NCBI GenBank assembly: GCA_031291295.1
Contig: JARLJI010000136.1
Span: 42,375-106,374 of the forward strand
Reading direction: 5' to 3'
Source: Rhodoferax sp.
Lineage (GTDB): Bacteria > Pseudomonadota > Gammaproteobacteria > Burkholderiales > Burkholderiaceae_C
DNA: 64,000 nt
The notes under the pieces are model-generated. The model was not told the origin of the DNA and did not search any database. It saw nothing but the letters and a program-made list of their open reading frames with translations. The position numbers and the translations under genes are program-made. Positions within the stretch are counted from its first letter, which is position 1; each line of letters starts with the position of its first letter. Of this stretch, positions 49,802-58,625 are shown piece by piece.

Positions 49802-50416
49802 ATGAAGCATATCCCCCCCGCGTTGTCACAGGTTTTGCGCCTTGTCGTCCTGGCGACAATCTTGGGCGCACCAAGCGCCTACGCCGACGACTATGCCGAC
49901 GTGAACCAGCTGGCGCGCTCGGGCAAACCGACCGAGGCGCTGGCCAAGGCCGACGCGTATCTGACCGCCAACCCGCGCGATCCGCAGATGCGCTTCATCA
50001 AGGGCGTGATCCTGACTGATGCGGGCAAGACGGACGACGCCATCGCCACCTTTACCAAGCTCACCCAGGACTACCCGGAGCTGCCCGAGCCCTACAACAA
50101 CCTCGCCGTGCTGTACGCGGCCCAGAGCCAGTTCGACAAGGCGCGCGCCGCGCTGGAAATGGCGGTGCGCACCAACCCCAGCTATGCCACCGCGTTTGAG
50201 AACCTGGGCGACGTGTATGCGCGGCTGGCAGCCCAGTCCTACGCCAAGGCGGTGCAACTCGATGCCAGCACCAGCGCCAGCGCCACCCCAAAACTGACGC
50301 TGATCCGCAGCATTTTCGCGGGTTCGGCCAAGGGGCAAAAATCGGCAGCGGCAACCCCGGCTGCAACGGCCTCGGCACCAGCGGCGGCAACGACCAGCAC
50401 CATTAAAAAACCCTGA
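49802..50416 (+). CDS. Periplasmic tetratricopeptide-repeat protein
   Basis: This 204-residue protein has a signal peptide (LRLVVLATILGAPSAYA, cleavage after AYA near residue 28) and two to three TPR-like helical pairs: ADVNQLARSGKPTEALAKADAYLTANP, MRFIKGVILTDAGKTDDAIATF, LPEPYNNLAVLYAAQSQFDKARAALEMAV. The tail is Ala/Ser/Thr-rich. It precedes two cyclophilin genes on the same strand, so a role in periplasmic folding or assembly is plausible. Not YbgF by its repeat content. Divergent promoter region shared with cysS. Confidence 0.85.
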   Translation: MKHIPPALSQVLRLVVLATILGAPSAYADDYADVNQLARSGKPTEALAKADAYLTANPRDPQMRFIKGVILTDAGKTDDAIATFTKLTQDYPELPEPYNNLAVLYAAQSQFDKARAALEMAVRTNPSYATAFENLGDVYARLAAQSYAKAVQLDASTSASATPKLTLIRSIFAGSAKGQKSAAATPAATASAPAAATTSTIKKP

Positions 50417-50428
50417 AGGAGTGATTGA

Positions 50429-51040
50429 ATGAAATTTTCCGGATTCCCGGTGGCGCGGCGCGCCCTGATGACAGCGGCCGTTGTTGGTCTGGTGGCAAGC
50501 CAGGCCTTGACCCCGGTGCGGGCCGAGGACGCGCCCAGGGTCAAGTTTGCCACCAGCGCGGGCGACTTCGTGGTCGAGGTCTATCCCGACAAGGCGCCCA
50601 AGACGGTTGCCAATTTTTTGCAGTACGTCAAAGACAAGCACTACGACGGCACGATCTTTCACCGCGTGATCAACAACTTCATGATCCAGGGCGGTGGCTA
50701 CGACGCCAAATATGCGGAAAAGCCGACGCGCGCGCCGGTGGTGCACGAAGGGCGTGAAGCGCTGGCCAAGGGCGGCCCGCGCAACGTGGTCGGCACACTG
50801 GCCATGGCGCGCACCAACGACCCCAATTCCGCGACTGCACAGTTCTTCATCAACGTGCGAGACAATGCGTTTCTGGACCCGTCTGCACAGTCGTATGGCT
50901 ATACCGTGTTCGGCAAGGTCGTGAGCGGCATGGACGTGATCGACAAGATCAAGACCACGCCGACCGGCCCCGGCGGCCCGTTCCCCAGTGACGTGCCCAG
51001 GACCCCCGTTCTTATCAACTCTGCAACCCTGGTGAAATAA
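50429..51040 (+). CDS. ppiA: Peptidyl-prolyl cis-trans isomerase, exported cyclophilin (PpiA-like)
   Basis: This 203-residue cyclophilin has a signal peptide (RRALMTAAVVGLVASQALTPVRA, cleavage after VRA), so it acts in the periplasm. The isomerase domain has PDKAPKTVANFLQYVKD, FHRVINNFMIQGGG and [12 protein letters not shown], with the active-site Arg in the FHRVI segment. It starts 12 bp after the TPR gene with GAAGGAG and ends three bases before the cytoplasmic cyclophilin gene. It probably arose from the same duplication as that gene. Confidence 0.93.
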   Translation: MKFSGFPVARRALMTAAVVGLVASQALTPVRAEDAPRVKFATSAGDFVVEVYPDKAPKTVANFLQYVKDKHYDGTIFHRVINNFMIQGGGYDAKYAEKPTRAPVVHEGREALAKGGPRNVVGTLAMARTNDPNSATAQFFINVRDNAFLDPSAQSYGYTVFGKVVSGMDVIDKIKTTPTGPGGPFPSDVPRTPVLINSATLVK

Positions 51041-51043
51041 ATC

Positions 51044-51550
51044 ATGAGCAACCCCAAAGTCGAACTGCACATCGCCAACTACGGCGTCATCACCCTTGAG
51101 CTCGATCAGGCCAAGGCGCCCAATACGGTCGCCAATTTCCTCGATTACGTGAACAAGGGTCACTACAACAACACGGTGTTTCACCGCGTGATTCCCGGTT
51201 TCATGGTGCAAGGCGGCGGTTTCGAGCCCGGCATGAAGGAAAAGAAGAGCGGCACGCCGATCGACAACGAAGCCAACAACGGCCTGAAGAATGACAAGTA
51301 CACCGTGGCCATGGCGCGCACCAACGCGCCGCACTCGGCCACGGCACAGTTCTTCATCAACGTGGCCGACAACGCCTTCCTGAACCACACCGCGCCCAGC
51401 GCGCAGGGCTGGGGCTACGCCGTGTTCGGCAAGGTCGTGGCGGGCACCGAGGTGGTGGACAAGATCAAGGCCGTGCAGACCGGCCGCAAGGGTTTCCATG
51501 ACGACGTGCCCAACGACGATGTGGTGATCGAGAAAGCCGTCGCGCTGTAG
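51044..51550 (+). CDS. ppiB: Peptidyl-prolyl cis-trans isomerase B, cytoplasmic cyclophilin
   Basis: This 168-residue cyclophilin has no signal peptide. It shares the domain of its neighbour: [53 protein letters not shown]. The catalytic Arg and the hydrophobic pocket residues are present. Gap to the exported paralogue is 3 bp, so it is translationally linked. The pair supplies isomerase to both sides of the inner membrane. A dispersed repeat follows. Confidence 0.96.
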   Translation: MSNPKVELHIANYGVITLELDQAKAPNTVANFLDYVNKGHYNNTVFHRVIPGFMVQGGGFEPGMKEKKSGTPIDNEANNGLKNDKYTVAMARTNAPHSATAQFFINVADNAFLNHTAPSAQGWGYAVFGKVVAGTEVVDKIKAVQTGRKGFHDDVPNDDVVIEKAVAL

Positions 51551-51640
51551 ATGGCCCCCACGCTTGTCACTGCGTGTACTGCGCTGCCCCCCGAGGGGAC
51601 CGCAGTCGCCTTGGGGCGGCCCGGCGCCGACTGATCTCGA
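51551..51640 (+). repeat. Intergenic GC-rich repeat between ppiB and lpxH
   Basis: Starting just after the ppiB stop: CCCCCACGCTTGTCACTGCG, then CTGCGCTGCCCCCCGAGGGG. I recall this string from intergenic regions of Comamonadaceae genomes as a frequent dispersed unit. CCCC...GGGG forms a short hairpin. Unrelated to the AT-rich repeat family elsewhere in the window. Confidence 0.6.
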
Positions 51641-52450
51641 ATGGCCCCGACCGTGCCCGCGTTTGCGGAGCTTGCCGCTCCCGTTGATTGGCGCACGGTC
51701 GACTTCATCTCGGACCTGCACCTGCAGGCATCTGAACCGGCCACGCTGGCGGCGTGGCAACAGTACATGCAACGCACCACCGCCAGCGCGGTGTTCATCC
51801 TGGGTGATCTGTTCGAGGTGTGGGTCGGCGACGATGCGGCGCTGGACCCAGCATCCGACTCCGGCGCGGCGCCGGGCTTTGAAGCGCGTTGCGGCGACGT
51901 GCTGCGCGAGGCTGCACAGCGCCTGCGCGTGTTTTTCATGCATGGCAACCGCGACTTTCTGGTCGGGACGCAGTTCCTCGACGCGTGCCACGTCACCCTG
52001 CTCGCCGACCCCACGGTGCTGACGTTTGCGGGGCAGCGCTGGCTGCTGACGCACGGCGACGCGCTGTGCCTGGACGACCTCGACTACATGGCGTTTCGCC
52101 GGCAAATGCGCAGTGCCGGCTGGCAACACGACTTCCTGGCGAAACCGCTGGCCGAGCGCCGTGCCATCGCGCGCGGGCTGCGTCAGCAAAGCGAGGCGCG
52201 CAAGCGCTCCGGCGTGAGCTACGGCGACGTCGATATGCCCGCCGCACGCCAGTGGCTGCAGGCCGCGCAGGCGCCCACCCTGATCCACGGCCACACCCAT
52301 AAGCCCTTTGACCACGACTTGGGCGCCGGCCTGGCGCGCATAGTGCTGAGCGACTGGGACGCGCTGGCCGCACCACCCCGCGCCGAAGTGCTGCGTCTGG
52401 CGGCAAGCGGCCCCACAGCGGGCCGGCTGCAGCGCGTGGCGCCGGCCTGA
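51641..52450 (+). CDS. lpxH: UDP-2,3-diacylglucosamine diphosphatase
   Basis: This 269-residue metallophosphoesterase hydrolyses UDP-2,3-diacylglucosamine to lipid X in lipid A synthesis at the inner membrane. Its metal-binding motifs are present in order: FISDLHL (near residue 22), GDLFEVWVGDD (50), GNRDFL (100), THGDALC (133) and HGHTHKP (222). There is no clear ribosome-binding site before the ATG at 51641, possibly because the repeat upstream replaced it. The next gene starts 7 bp after the stop. Confidence 0.93.
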   Translation: MAPTVPAFAELAAPVDWRTVDFISDLHLQASEPATLAAWQQYMQRTTASAVFILGDLFEVWVGDDAALDPASDSGAAPGFEARCGDVLREAAQRLRVFFMHGNRDFLVGTQFLDACHVTLLADPTVLTFAGQRWLLTHGDALCLDDLDYMAFRRQMRSAGWQHDFLAKPLAERRAIARGLRQQSEARKRSGVSYGDVDMPAARQWLQAAQAPTLIHGHTHKPFDHDLGAGLARIVLSDWDALAAPPRAEVLRLAASGPTAGRLQRVAPA

Positions 52451-52457
52451 GCCGTCC

Positions 52458-53261
52458 ATGTGGGCCTGGCTGCGCAAACCGGCGCGCGCCATTCCCGAGG
52501 CGCTGTGGCAGCGCACCCTGGACCGCTATCCGTTTCTGGCCAGCCTCACCGAGCCCGAACGCGCCCACCTGCGCCGCCTGAGCGGGCGCTTCCTGGCGCA
52601 GAAGGAATTCCACGGCACCGAGCGCCTGCACATCAGCGACGAGATCGCGCTCGCCATCGCGGCGCAGGCCTGCCTGCCGCTGCTGCATCTGGATCAGCGC
52701 GGCCGGGCCCTGGCCTGGTACAGCGACTTTGTCGGCATCGTGGTGCACCGGCGCGAGGTGGTCGCGCAGCGCGAGACCATGGACCACGCCGGCGTGGTGC
52801 ATCGGTACAAAGAGGTGCTGGCCGGCGAGGCCATGCACAAGGGCCCGGTGATGCTGAACTGGCGCGATGTGGCCCACGCGGGCGCTCTAGCCGAGCACGG
52901 CTACAACGTGGTGATCCACGAGTTTGTCCACAAGATGGACATGCAAAGCGGCCGGGCGGACGGTTGCCCGCCGCTGCCCGCGAGCTTCATGGGCACGCGC
53001 AGCGCCGGCGCCGCGCAGCGCCTGTGGCTGGCCACATTGCAACCGGCGTACCAGGCCTTTCGCGAGCAGGTCGTCATGGCCGAGCGCTTTGGCGGCGAGC
53101 CGCCCTGGCTCAACGCCTACGGCGCCACCTCCCTGGTCGAATTCTTCGCAGTGACCTGCGAGGCCTACTTTGTCAACCGTGCGCGGTTCGAGCTGGAACT
53201 GCCCACGCTGGTGCCGCTGTACGACGCGTTTTTCCGGCGTGCGGATCCGCTCCCTGCTTGA
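52458..53261 (+). CDS. Zinc-dependent peptidase, MtfA (M90) family
   Basis: This 267-residue protein has the HEFVHKMD zinc motif (HExxH) near residue 154, followed by QSGRADGCPPLP and a further Glu in LVEFFAVTCEAYF, as in MtfA. E. coli MtfA binds Mlc to control the glucose PTS; no PTS gene is visible here, so the partner may differ. The family N-terminus, FLASLTEPERAHLRRLSGRFL, and AWYSDFVGIVVHRREV are present. Starts 7 bp after lpxH and shares its operon. Confidence 0.9.
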   Translation: MWAWLRKPARAIPEALWQRTLDRYPFLASLTEPERAHLRRLSGRFLAQKEFHGTERLHISDEIALAIAAQACLPLLHLDQRGRALAWYSDFVGIVVHRREVVAQRETMDHAGVVHRYKEVLAGEAMHKGPVMLNWRDVAHAGALAEHGYNVVIHEFVHKMDMQSGRADGCPPLPASFMGTRSAGAAQRLWLATLQPAYQAFREQVVMAERFGGEPPWLNAYGATSLVEFFAVTCEAYFVNRARFELELPTLVPLYDAFFRRADPLPA

Positions 53262-53609
53262 ATCCATGGCAACAATCAAGTAACAGTTTGTCTTTTAATT
53301 TTCCCCCGAGGACTTTTTTGGCTGCCGGCCGCGCCCCTTTCGGCACCGGCAGGCAGTTCCAGAGGTTGGTGATCGAATCGGCCTTGAGCCCATGATGGTT
53401 GGGCTCAGGAAGCTATCAAATTCATAGTTCCTTGCCGGCGCGGCGGTTCCTGTGAGCGCCATGAATGTCACCGAAAGTTTTCAATCGACCCGGCACAACC
53501 GCTTCAAATATTTAGTCTGCAAACCGTGCGGAAAATTACGCCCCAGTTGCGTAGAAGTCGGCAGCCCCCTAGGATCACCATCCGTTCAACAGCCTGGGAG
53601 GGTTCATTC
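53262..53609. other. Intergenic region with an AT-rich repeat-like segment
   Basis: No supported gene. A segment at 53410-53450 (AGCTATCAAATTCATAGTTC then CCGGCGCGGCGGTTCC) resembles the dispersed repeat family. GGGAGGG at 53598 is the ribosome site of the DUF433 gene. Pieces resembling the region upstream of the second DUF433 gene (CCTGGGAGGG / CCTGGAGGA) show that the duplication includes leader sequence. Confidence 0.5.
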
Positions 53610-53816
53610 ATGATCAGTTCGGCCATTCATCTTCACTCCGTCCTATTCACCACGGTGCCGTGCTTTGTGGGCACCCAAATTCCCATCAAGACGCTGTTTG
53701 ACTTCCTCGTCAAGGGCGAGACGCTGGAAGAGTATCTGGAACAGTACCCTTCTGTCCCCCACACGCTCGCCACCAAGGTGCTCGAAGACAGCCGCAAGTG
53801 GCTGTTGACGCAATAG
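53610..53816 (+). CDS. DUF433 domain protein, copy 1
   Basis: This 68-residue protein starts at 53610 (MISSAIHLHS), with GGGAGGG seven bases upstream. The DUF433 core is CFVGTQIPIKTLFDFLVKGETLEEYLEQYPSV, a short helix-turn-helix-like domain. DUF433 proteins are often antitoxins paired with a DUF5615 PIN-like toxin, but no toxin gene is next to it. It is about 65% identical by eye to the protein at 54243. The longer open frame upstream of 53610 has no ribosome site. Confidence 0.8.
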   Translation: MISSAIHLHSVLFTTVPCFVGTQIPIKTLFDFLVKGETLEEYLEQYPSVPHTLATKVLEDSRKWLLTQ

Positions 53817-54242
53817 GAAGCACGTCAGGCGGCCGCTGGAGCGGCGCGTTCAGAGAATGTGTGGCGCCGCGATTCAAACTGGAGTTGCCCGCTCGAATGC
53901 AGCCGTTAAAGCGGTAATAGTTTGTTCGTATGACTTTTTGTCATGTGCCTATTCAGTTGCCGCCATGACTCGATTTTCATGGGCAAAAGCGGCGCTGCCA
54001 TTTCGGACAAAACCAGGCGCAGCCCCATGAAAAATCAGCGTATCCCGCTATCAAGCCGATAGCATCCCCGCGGTCGCGCAGCTTGGGCAGGCTCGCCTCG
54101 CGGCGCGGTTTGCGCGGCGCCGATTCCGGATGCCGAAAAGATAAAAACTCCTCGCGACAATCTCGTTGCCGTATGAGTTGAATTGCACCGGGTACCGACC
54201 TAGTATGCAGGGCCATTTACCAGAATCCTGGAGGATCCCTTC
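53817..54242. other. Intergenic region between DUF433 paralogues with a long inverted repeat
   Basis: The arms GATTTTCATGGG (53972-53983) and CCCATGAAAAATC (54024-54036) form a 12-bp stem with one extra base; inside, GCGCTG and CGCAGC add pairing. This long hairpin, with GC-rich loops, may be a small structured RNA, a terminator or the remnant of an inserted element. No toxin-like gene is found on either strand. The last 40 bp resemble the leader of copy 1. Confidence 0.4.
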
Positions 54243-54449
54243 ATGATCAGTTCAGCCATTCGCGTCCAACCCCTGCCATTCGGTGCGATACCTTGCTTTG
54301 CCGGAACGCAAATCCCCGTCAAATCGATGTTTGATTACCTGGAGGCCGGCGAGACCCTGGACGAGTTTCTGGAACAGTACCCTTCCGTCACCCACACACT
54401 TGCCGTCAAAGTCCTGGAAGACAGCCGCAAGTCGCTGTTGACCAACTAA
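54243..54449 (+). CDS. DUF433 domain protein, copy 2
   Basis: This 68-residue paralogue starts at 54243 with GGAGG upstream. Core CFAGTQIPVKSMFDYLEAGETLDEFLEQYPSV differs from copy 1 in about one third of positions, mostly conservative, so the duplication is not recent. The C-terminus VLEDSRKSLLTN matches copy 1 (VLEDSRKWLLTQ). No adjacent DUF5615 toxin. It may be a solitary regulator. Confidence 0.8.
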   Translation: MISSAIRVQPLPFGAIPCFAGTQIPVKSMFDYLEAGETLDEFLEQYPSVTHTLAVKVLEDSRKSLLTN

Positions 54450-54486
54450 CGCAGGTGTCGGCTTGGCCTGCGACCGGCAGGTCAGC

Positions 54487-57360
54487 CTAGCGCTTGAGCA
54501 GCACCTTGAGCACGTTTTGCACGCGGCGCGCGTTGCCAGCGTCGAACGCACTGGCGAACACGCGTGCCGTGTCTTGGCCCCAGGTTTGCGCCGGGGGCGG
54601 GTCGTTGCGTTTGGTCAGCAATTGCAGCTGCAACATGCGCCGCGCGCTGATGTGCTCGGCAGGCGTCGGTACTTCGGCGGCGATCTCCAACCGCAGCAAG
54701 GCCTCGGACGCATCGCCGTCGGGCGCACCGCCGATCGCCTGTGCCCAGTGGCTGCGCCCCGCGGCCGTGACGCGTGAGCCCAGTTCCTGCACGCTGGGCA
54801 CCTGGCTCGCATCGCGCTTTTCCCAGGCGGTGAGCAGCTGGGTCAGCGCTTCGCCGTGGGCCTGCGCAGCGAGTTTCTTGAGGGTGAACTCGGCGCGTTC
54901 CAGCGCCTCGCGCTGGGCGCGGAAGGCAACGTCACCCAACCTCGGGCCACGCTCTTCATAGGCCGGGCGATCGCCAAAGCGGCCGCCGCGTGAGTCACCG
55001 CGTCCCTCATCACGCGCACCGGGGCGCGGGCCGCGATCATCACGGCGTGGCTCGAACTTGTTGTCACCGGGACGCGCAGCGCCCCGCGGCGCATCGCGGC
55101 GGTCGCCGAACTTGCCACCGCGGCCGGCCTGCACAGGTTCGGATTTTTTCATGCCGGGGCGGTCGTCGCCGCGCATCGCGATGACAGGTTTCGGCGCGGG
55201 TTTGGCGGGTTCGACCGGGGCGGCAGGCGCGGCCGCCATAGGCTCCGCCGCCATAGCCGTGGTGGCGCCAGCGTCCGCCGCCGGTTCTTCGGCCGCCACG
55301 ACGGGGGCGTCAGCAGCCTCGGTCGCGACGGACGGGGCAGCCTGCGCAGCGGCTGGATTTGCCGGCTCCACTACGGTTTCAGTAGCATTCTGTGCAGACT
55401 CCGTATGGGCTACAGCGTGATTTTGTTCCTGATCGGCGGCTGCGGCCACCACGGCGGCGGCCTGCGCCTGGCCGCGCAGGGCGGCATCCAGCGCGTTCAT
55501 GGCGGCGCGGATTTTGCCGGCGTCGCCGCTGGCATTCGCGGCCTCCAGCGCCTTGGCCGCATCGAGCACGATGCGATCGCGATCGCTCAGGGCCGAGGCG
55601 GCTTTTTCGCGCTCCTCGGTCTTGCGGTTGAAGGCGTCGTCAATCGGTTTGCGGAAGGCATCCCACAGCTTTTGCTCGAACTTGCGCTCCAGCGGCACGC
55701 TTTGCGCTTCAAACTGCCAGCGCTGCTGCAGCGCCTTGACGGCGTCGATGCGCAGCACCGGCGCGGCTCCCAGCACCACGGCCTCTTCGATCAACGCATG
55801 GCGGCGTTCCACGCTGGCTTTCTGCGCCGCCTCGAAAGGCGCGGCGGCGCCGTGAATGGCTTCTTTCCACTGCGGCTGCAATTCGGCAAAGGCCTTCTCG
55901 CCCAGATGCCCGGCCTCGCGCCAGCGGTCGCCAAACTGGTGCAGCGAACGGCTGAAGGCCTTCCAGTCGGCGAGGCCCGCGTTGGCGGCGCCCCAGGCCT
56001 TGACTTCCTCGATCAGCGCCAGGCGCTGGACCCGGTGCTCGGCGGCCTCTGTCTTGACCTTGTCGAGCCAGGCTTCCACCACCTTGTGGGCTTCGTTGCA
56101 GGCTTCGTCGAAGCGCTTCCACAGCGCGTGGTTGGGCACGCCGCCCTGGTCGGTCTGCTTCCATTGCTCGCGCATCTGGCGCAGCGTGTCCTGCATCTTG
56201 CGCCCGCCCAGCGCATGCTCGGCCGGGCGCTTGAGCAGGCCCTCGGCCTTGATCACCAGCTCCTCGCGCAACTGGTCGGCGCGCCAGCGCTGCCAGCCCT
56301 CCAACTCGCCGGCCGCGGCCAGCGCGGCGTGGGCCTGGTTCTCGAGCGCGGCGTCGATCAGCTTGCCGTGTTCCTTGAGCGCATTGCGCAGCGCGCTGGC
56401 CGCACCGGCGCTGGCCTTGCCGTGGCCCTCGCCCACCTCTTGCTCCAGTTTCGATAGCGCCTCGCGCACGGCCTGTGCTGCCCTAGCGCGCATTTCGTTG
56501 TGAACGGCGGGATCCACCGCGGGCCGCTGCGGCTGCGCCGGCGCTTCCACCGGCACGCCGCGCTCGGCGCGCAACTCGTTGGCCCACACCAGCACGGGCG
56601 GCAGTGGTGCGCCGGCATCGTCGGCCGCGGCCACGGCCTGCGCCAGCGCAGCCGCGAAGGCATCCCAGACCACCAGCAGCTGGGCCCTGGAGGCATCGAG
56701 CTGCGGCGGGAACCTGGCGTCCACGCTGGACCAGTTGGCATCGGCGGCAAGCGCCTGCGCCTGCGCCTGCCAGTGCTGCACGTCGGCATGCAGCACCTCC
56801 AGCACGGCCTGCGCGTCGCGCCACGGCTTGGTCGACAGCACCTCGATGCGCTGGGCCAACAGCACGGCGGCTTCGCGCTGCACCTGCACGCGGTGCTGCA
56901 GATCTTCGATCACCTTGACACGCTCGGCCAGCTGCACCTTGACCGACGCCAGCGGCTCTTTGGACAGCGGCGCGCCGACCTTGGCGGCATCGCGCTGCCA
57001 GGCCATGGCATCGGCAATATTCAGCTTGGACAGCGCCAGCAGGGCCTGGCCCTTGCCGGCCCACTCGGCCGCCAGGATTTCCTGGCCCTTGGCACGCTTG
57101 AGCTCGTCGAGCTTTTCCTTGAGCGGTTTGGCCGCGCCCTTGTCGCGCGTGCCCAGTTCCTTGAACACCTCCTGCATCTGCTCGGGGCTGGGGTTGCGCG
57201 TCAGCCATTCACGGATGCGTGCCGCGCGCTCGCCCGAGGTGGCGGCGGAGAACGCACCGCCGGTGAGGGCGTCCAGCGGGTGCGGGTCGTGGGATTTGGT
57301 GGAGGTAGGGGTCACGGCGGGCGCTTCGGAGGATGGGTTGCGGTTGGAAAAGCTGAACAT
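54487..57360 (-). CDS. DUF349 domain-containing protein
   Basis: This 957-residue protein starts at 57360 (MFSFSNRNPSS); an upstream in-frame ATG lies in the spacer. Several DUF349 helical repeats run through residues 220-640 (LREELVIKAEGLLKRPAEHALGG, MREQWKQTDQGGVPNHALWKRFDEACN, LHQFGDRWREAGHLGEKAF), then an Ala/Glu-rich linker (640-760), and an Arg/Gly/Asp-rich stretch (RGGKFGDRRDAPRGAARPGDNKFEPRRDDRG) suggestive of RNA binding. Function is unknown; DUF349 proteins have been linked to nucleoid or cell-division processes. A dispersed repeat (55376-55426) is read in frame inside it. Confidence 0.85.
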   Translation of the reverse strand: MFSFSNRNPSSEAPAVTPTSTKSHDPHPLDALTGGAFSAATSGERAARIREWLTRNPSPEQMQEVFKELGTRDKGAAKPLKEKLDELKRAKGQEILAAEWAGKGQALLALSKLNIADAMAWQRDAAKVGAPLSKEPLASVKVQLAERVKVIEDLQHRVQVQREAAVLLAQRIEVLSTKPWRDAQAVLEVLHADVQHWQAQAQALAADANWSSVDARFPPQLDASRAQLLVVWDAFAAALAQAVAAADDAGAPLPPVLVWANELRAERGVPVEAPAQPQRPAVDPAVHNEMRARAAQAVREALSKLEQEVGEGHGKASAGAASALRNALKEHGKLIDAALENQAHAALAAAGELEGWQRWRADQLREELVIKAEGLLKRPAEHALGGRKMQDTLRQMREQWKQTDQGGVPNHALWKRFDEACNEAHKVVEAWLDKVKTEAAEHRVQRLALIEEVKAWGAANAGLADWKAFSRSLHQFGDRWREAGHLGEKAFAELQPQWKEAIHGAAAPFEAAQKASVERRHALIEEAVVLGAAPVLRIDAVKALQQRWQFEAQSVPLERKFEQKLWDAFRKPIDDAFNRKTEEREKAASALSDRDRIVLDAAKALEAANASGDAGKIRAAMNALDAALRGQAQAAAVVAAAADQEQNHAVAHTESAQNATETVVEPANPAAAQAAPSVATEAADAPVVAAEEPAADAGATTAMAAEPMAAAPAAPVEPAKPAPKPVIAMRGDDRPGMKKSEPVQAGRGGKFGDRRDAPRGAARPGDNKFEPRRDDRGPRPGARDEGRGDSRGGRFGDRPAYEERGPRLGDVAFRAQREALERAEFTLKKLAAQAHGEALTQLLTAWEKRDASQVPSVQELGSRVTAAGRSHWAQAIGGAPDGDASEALLRLEIAAEVPTPAEHISARRMLQLQLLTKRNDPPPAQTWGQDTARVFASAFDAGNARRVQNVLKVLLKR
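55376..55426 (+). repeat. Dispersed repeat copy inside the DUF349 gene
   Basis: TTTCAGTAGCATTCTGTGCA at 55377-55396, then CCGTATGGGCTACAGCGTGA. Shares GGGCTACAG and the TAGCA block with 46136 and 48169. It lies in the low-complexity Ala/Glu linker, where an in-frame insertion would be tolerated best. Confidence 0.55.
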
Positions 57361-57509
57361 AAATGATCTGTCGGTGATTGTGCAAGTGGCGGCTGACAAC
57401 CGCCCCGACCCACCGGTCGGCACGCGGTTGCGCCGGTGGCGGTCAACCCCCTATTTTCACCGGGATTTGCGCCGGGGCGAACCGGCCGGACCAACGGGCA
57501 CAAAACTCC

Positions 57510-58073
57510 TTATTGCTGGATGGCCTCTATCGACACGTAAAGCGTGATGTCGTTGCTGACCAGCGGTACATATTTGCCCAGGTTGAAGTCGCTGCGGCTG
57601 ACCCTGGCGGTGGCATTGAGTCCGCACACCAGCCTGTGCAGCATGGGGTGCATCATGCATTTGTAGTGGGTGACGCTCAGGGTCACGGGCCGGGTGATGC
57701 CCTTGATGGTCAGATCGCCCTCGACGGCCGTAACATTATCGAGCCGGTCGAAACTGAAGCGGCTGGACTTGAAGGTCATGACCGGAAACCGGGCGACATC
57801 GAAGAACGCATCGCTCAGCAGGACCTGGTTGAAACGGCTGGAGCCGGTATTGATCGAATTCACGTCGACACTGGCCTCGACGCTGCCGGTCTGGTTTTGC
57901 AGGTCCAGGCTGACGCTGGCATTGACCTTGTCGAACCGGTCGCGCTGCAGGCTGTAGCCGGCGTGGTTGAACTCAAACCAGGCAAAGGTGTGATCGGGGT
58001 CAGGCTGGTAGACATCGGCGGCCAGCGCCGCCGCGACAGACCAGCCGCACAGGATTACCAACAGTGTTTTCAT
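57510..58073 (-). CDS. YceI-family periplasmic protein, copy 1
   Basis: This 187-residue protein has a signal peptide (MKTLLVILCGWSVAAALAA, cleavage after ALA) and the YceI lipocalin-like beta barrel: YQPDPDHTFAWFEFNHAGYS at the mature N-terminus, and IKGITRPVTLSVTHYKC. YceI proteins bind isoprenoid-type lipids such as polyprenyl quinones. Starts three bases after the second YceI gene; both follow a cytochrome b561, so a quinone-related or redox role is plausible. Confidence 0.88.
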   Translation of the reverse strand: MKTLLVILCGWSVAAALAADVYQPDPDHTFAWFEFNHAGYSLQRDRFDKVNASVSLDLQNQTGSVEASVDVNSINTGSSRFNQVLLSDAFFDVARFPVMTFKSSRFSFDRLDNVTAVEGDLTIKGITRPVTLSVTHYKCMMHPMLHRLVCGLNATARVSRSDFNLGKYVPLVSNDITLYVSIEAIQQ

Positions 58074-58076
58074 GGT

Positions 58077-58625
58077 TTACGGCTCCAGTACCAGGTGAAA
58101 TTGCACTGTTACCTCGTTGGCGACCACGCTGACATCGCCCCAAGGGCCCTCGCCCACCCCAAAGTCCAGCCGCTTGAGCACGAAGGCGCCGTCCATCACG
58201 GCTTGCCCGGCCCCGCTGGTCTTGAGCGTGGCATCGACCGCCAGCGGCCGGCTGACGCCCTTGAGACTCAACATGCCGCCGACCTGAAACCGGCCGGCGC
58301 CCAGCGGCTGGATCTGGCGCATCTCGAACTGCGCCGTGGGGTAATGCTTGATATCGAACCAGGGCGCGCCCGCGACCTCCTCGTTGGCTTCGCGGTTGCC
58401 GGTGTCGATGCTGCCCAAGGCGATGCGCAACTGGCCACTGGCACCGGCGGGCACCTGCGGGTCGAAGCGCACACTCGCATCAAAGCTGCGGAACACGCCA
58501 TCAACCGGCACGCCCATCTGCTTCGAGGTAAAGCGGATCTGGCTGTGCGCCAGGTCCACGCGCCGGTACTCGGTGGCCTGCGCGCCCGCGCCCGCCAGCA
58601 GCAACGCGAGGAAGAGGACTTTCAT
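58077..58625 (-). CDS. YceI-family periplasmic protein, copy 2
   Basis: I start at 58625 (MKVLFLALLLAGAGAQA, signal peptide, about 182 residues), with ATGA overlap with the cytochrome b561 stop. The family pattern YRRVDLAHSQIRFTSKQMGVPVDGVF and LKGVSRPLAVDATL is present. It differs from the neighbouring YceI in most positions, so the pair is an old duplication. Same proposed lipid- or quinone-binding role. The longer open frame to 58658 is inside the cytochrome gene. Confidence 0.88.
   Translation of the reverse strand: MKVLFLALLLAGAGAQATEYRRVDLAHSQIRFTSKQMGVPVDGVFRSFDASVRFDPQVPAGASGQLRIALGSIDTGNREANEEVAGAPWFDIKHYPTAQFEMRQIQPLGAGRFQVGGMLSLKGVSRPLAVDATLKTSGAGQAVMDGAFVLKRLDFGVGEGPWGDVSVVANEVTVQFHLVLEP

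Noticed and set aside
49826..52516. 896-codon minus-strand open frame across the TPR, cyclophilin and lpxH genes
   Set aside because: It runs antisense to four recognisable genes and has composition typical of high-GC antisense frames.
53610..54449. Complete toxin-antitoxin system at the DUF433 genes
   Set aside because: No toxin-like gene is found on either strand in or next to the region; only the antitoxin-like partners are present.
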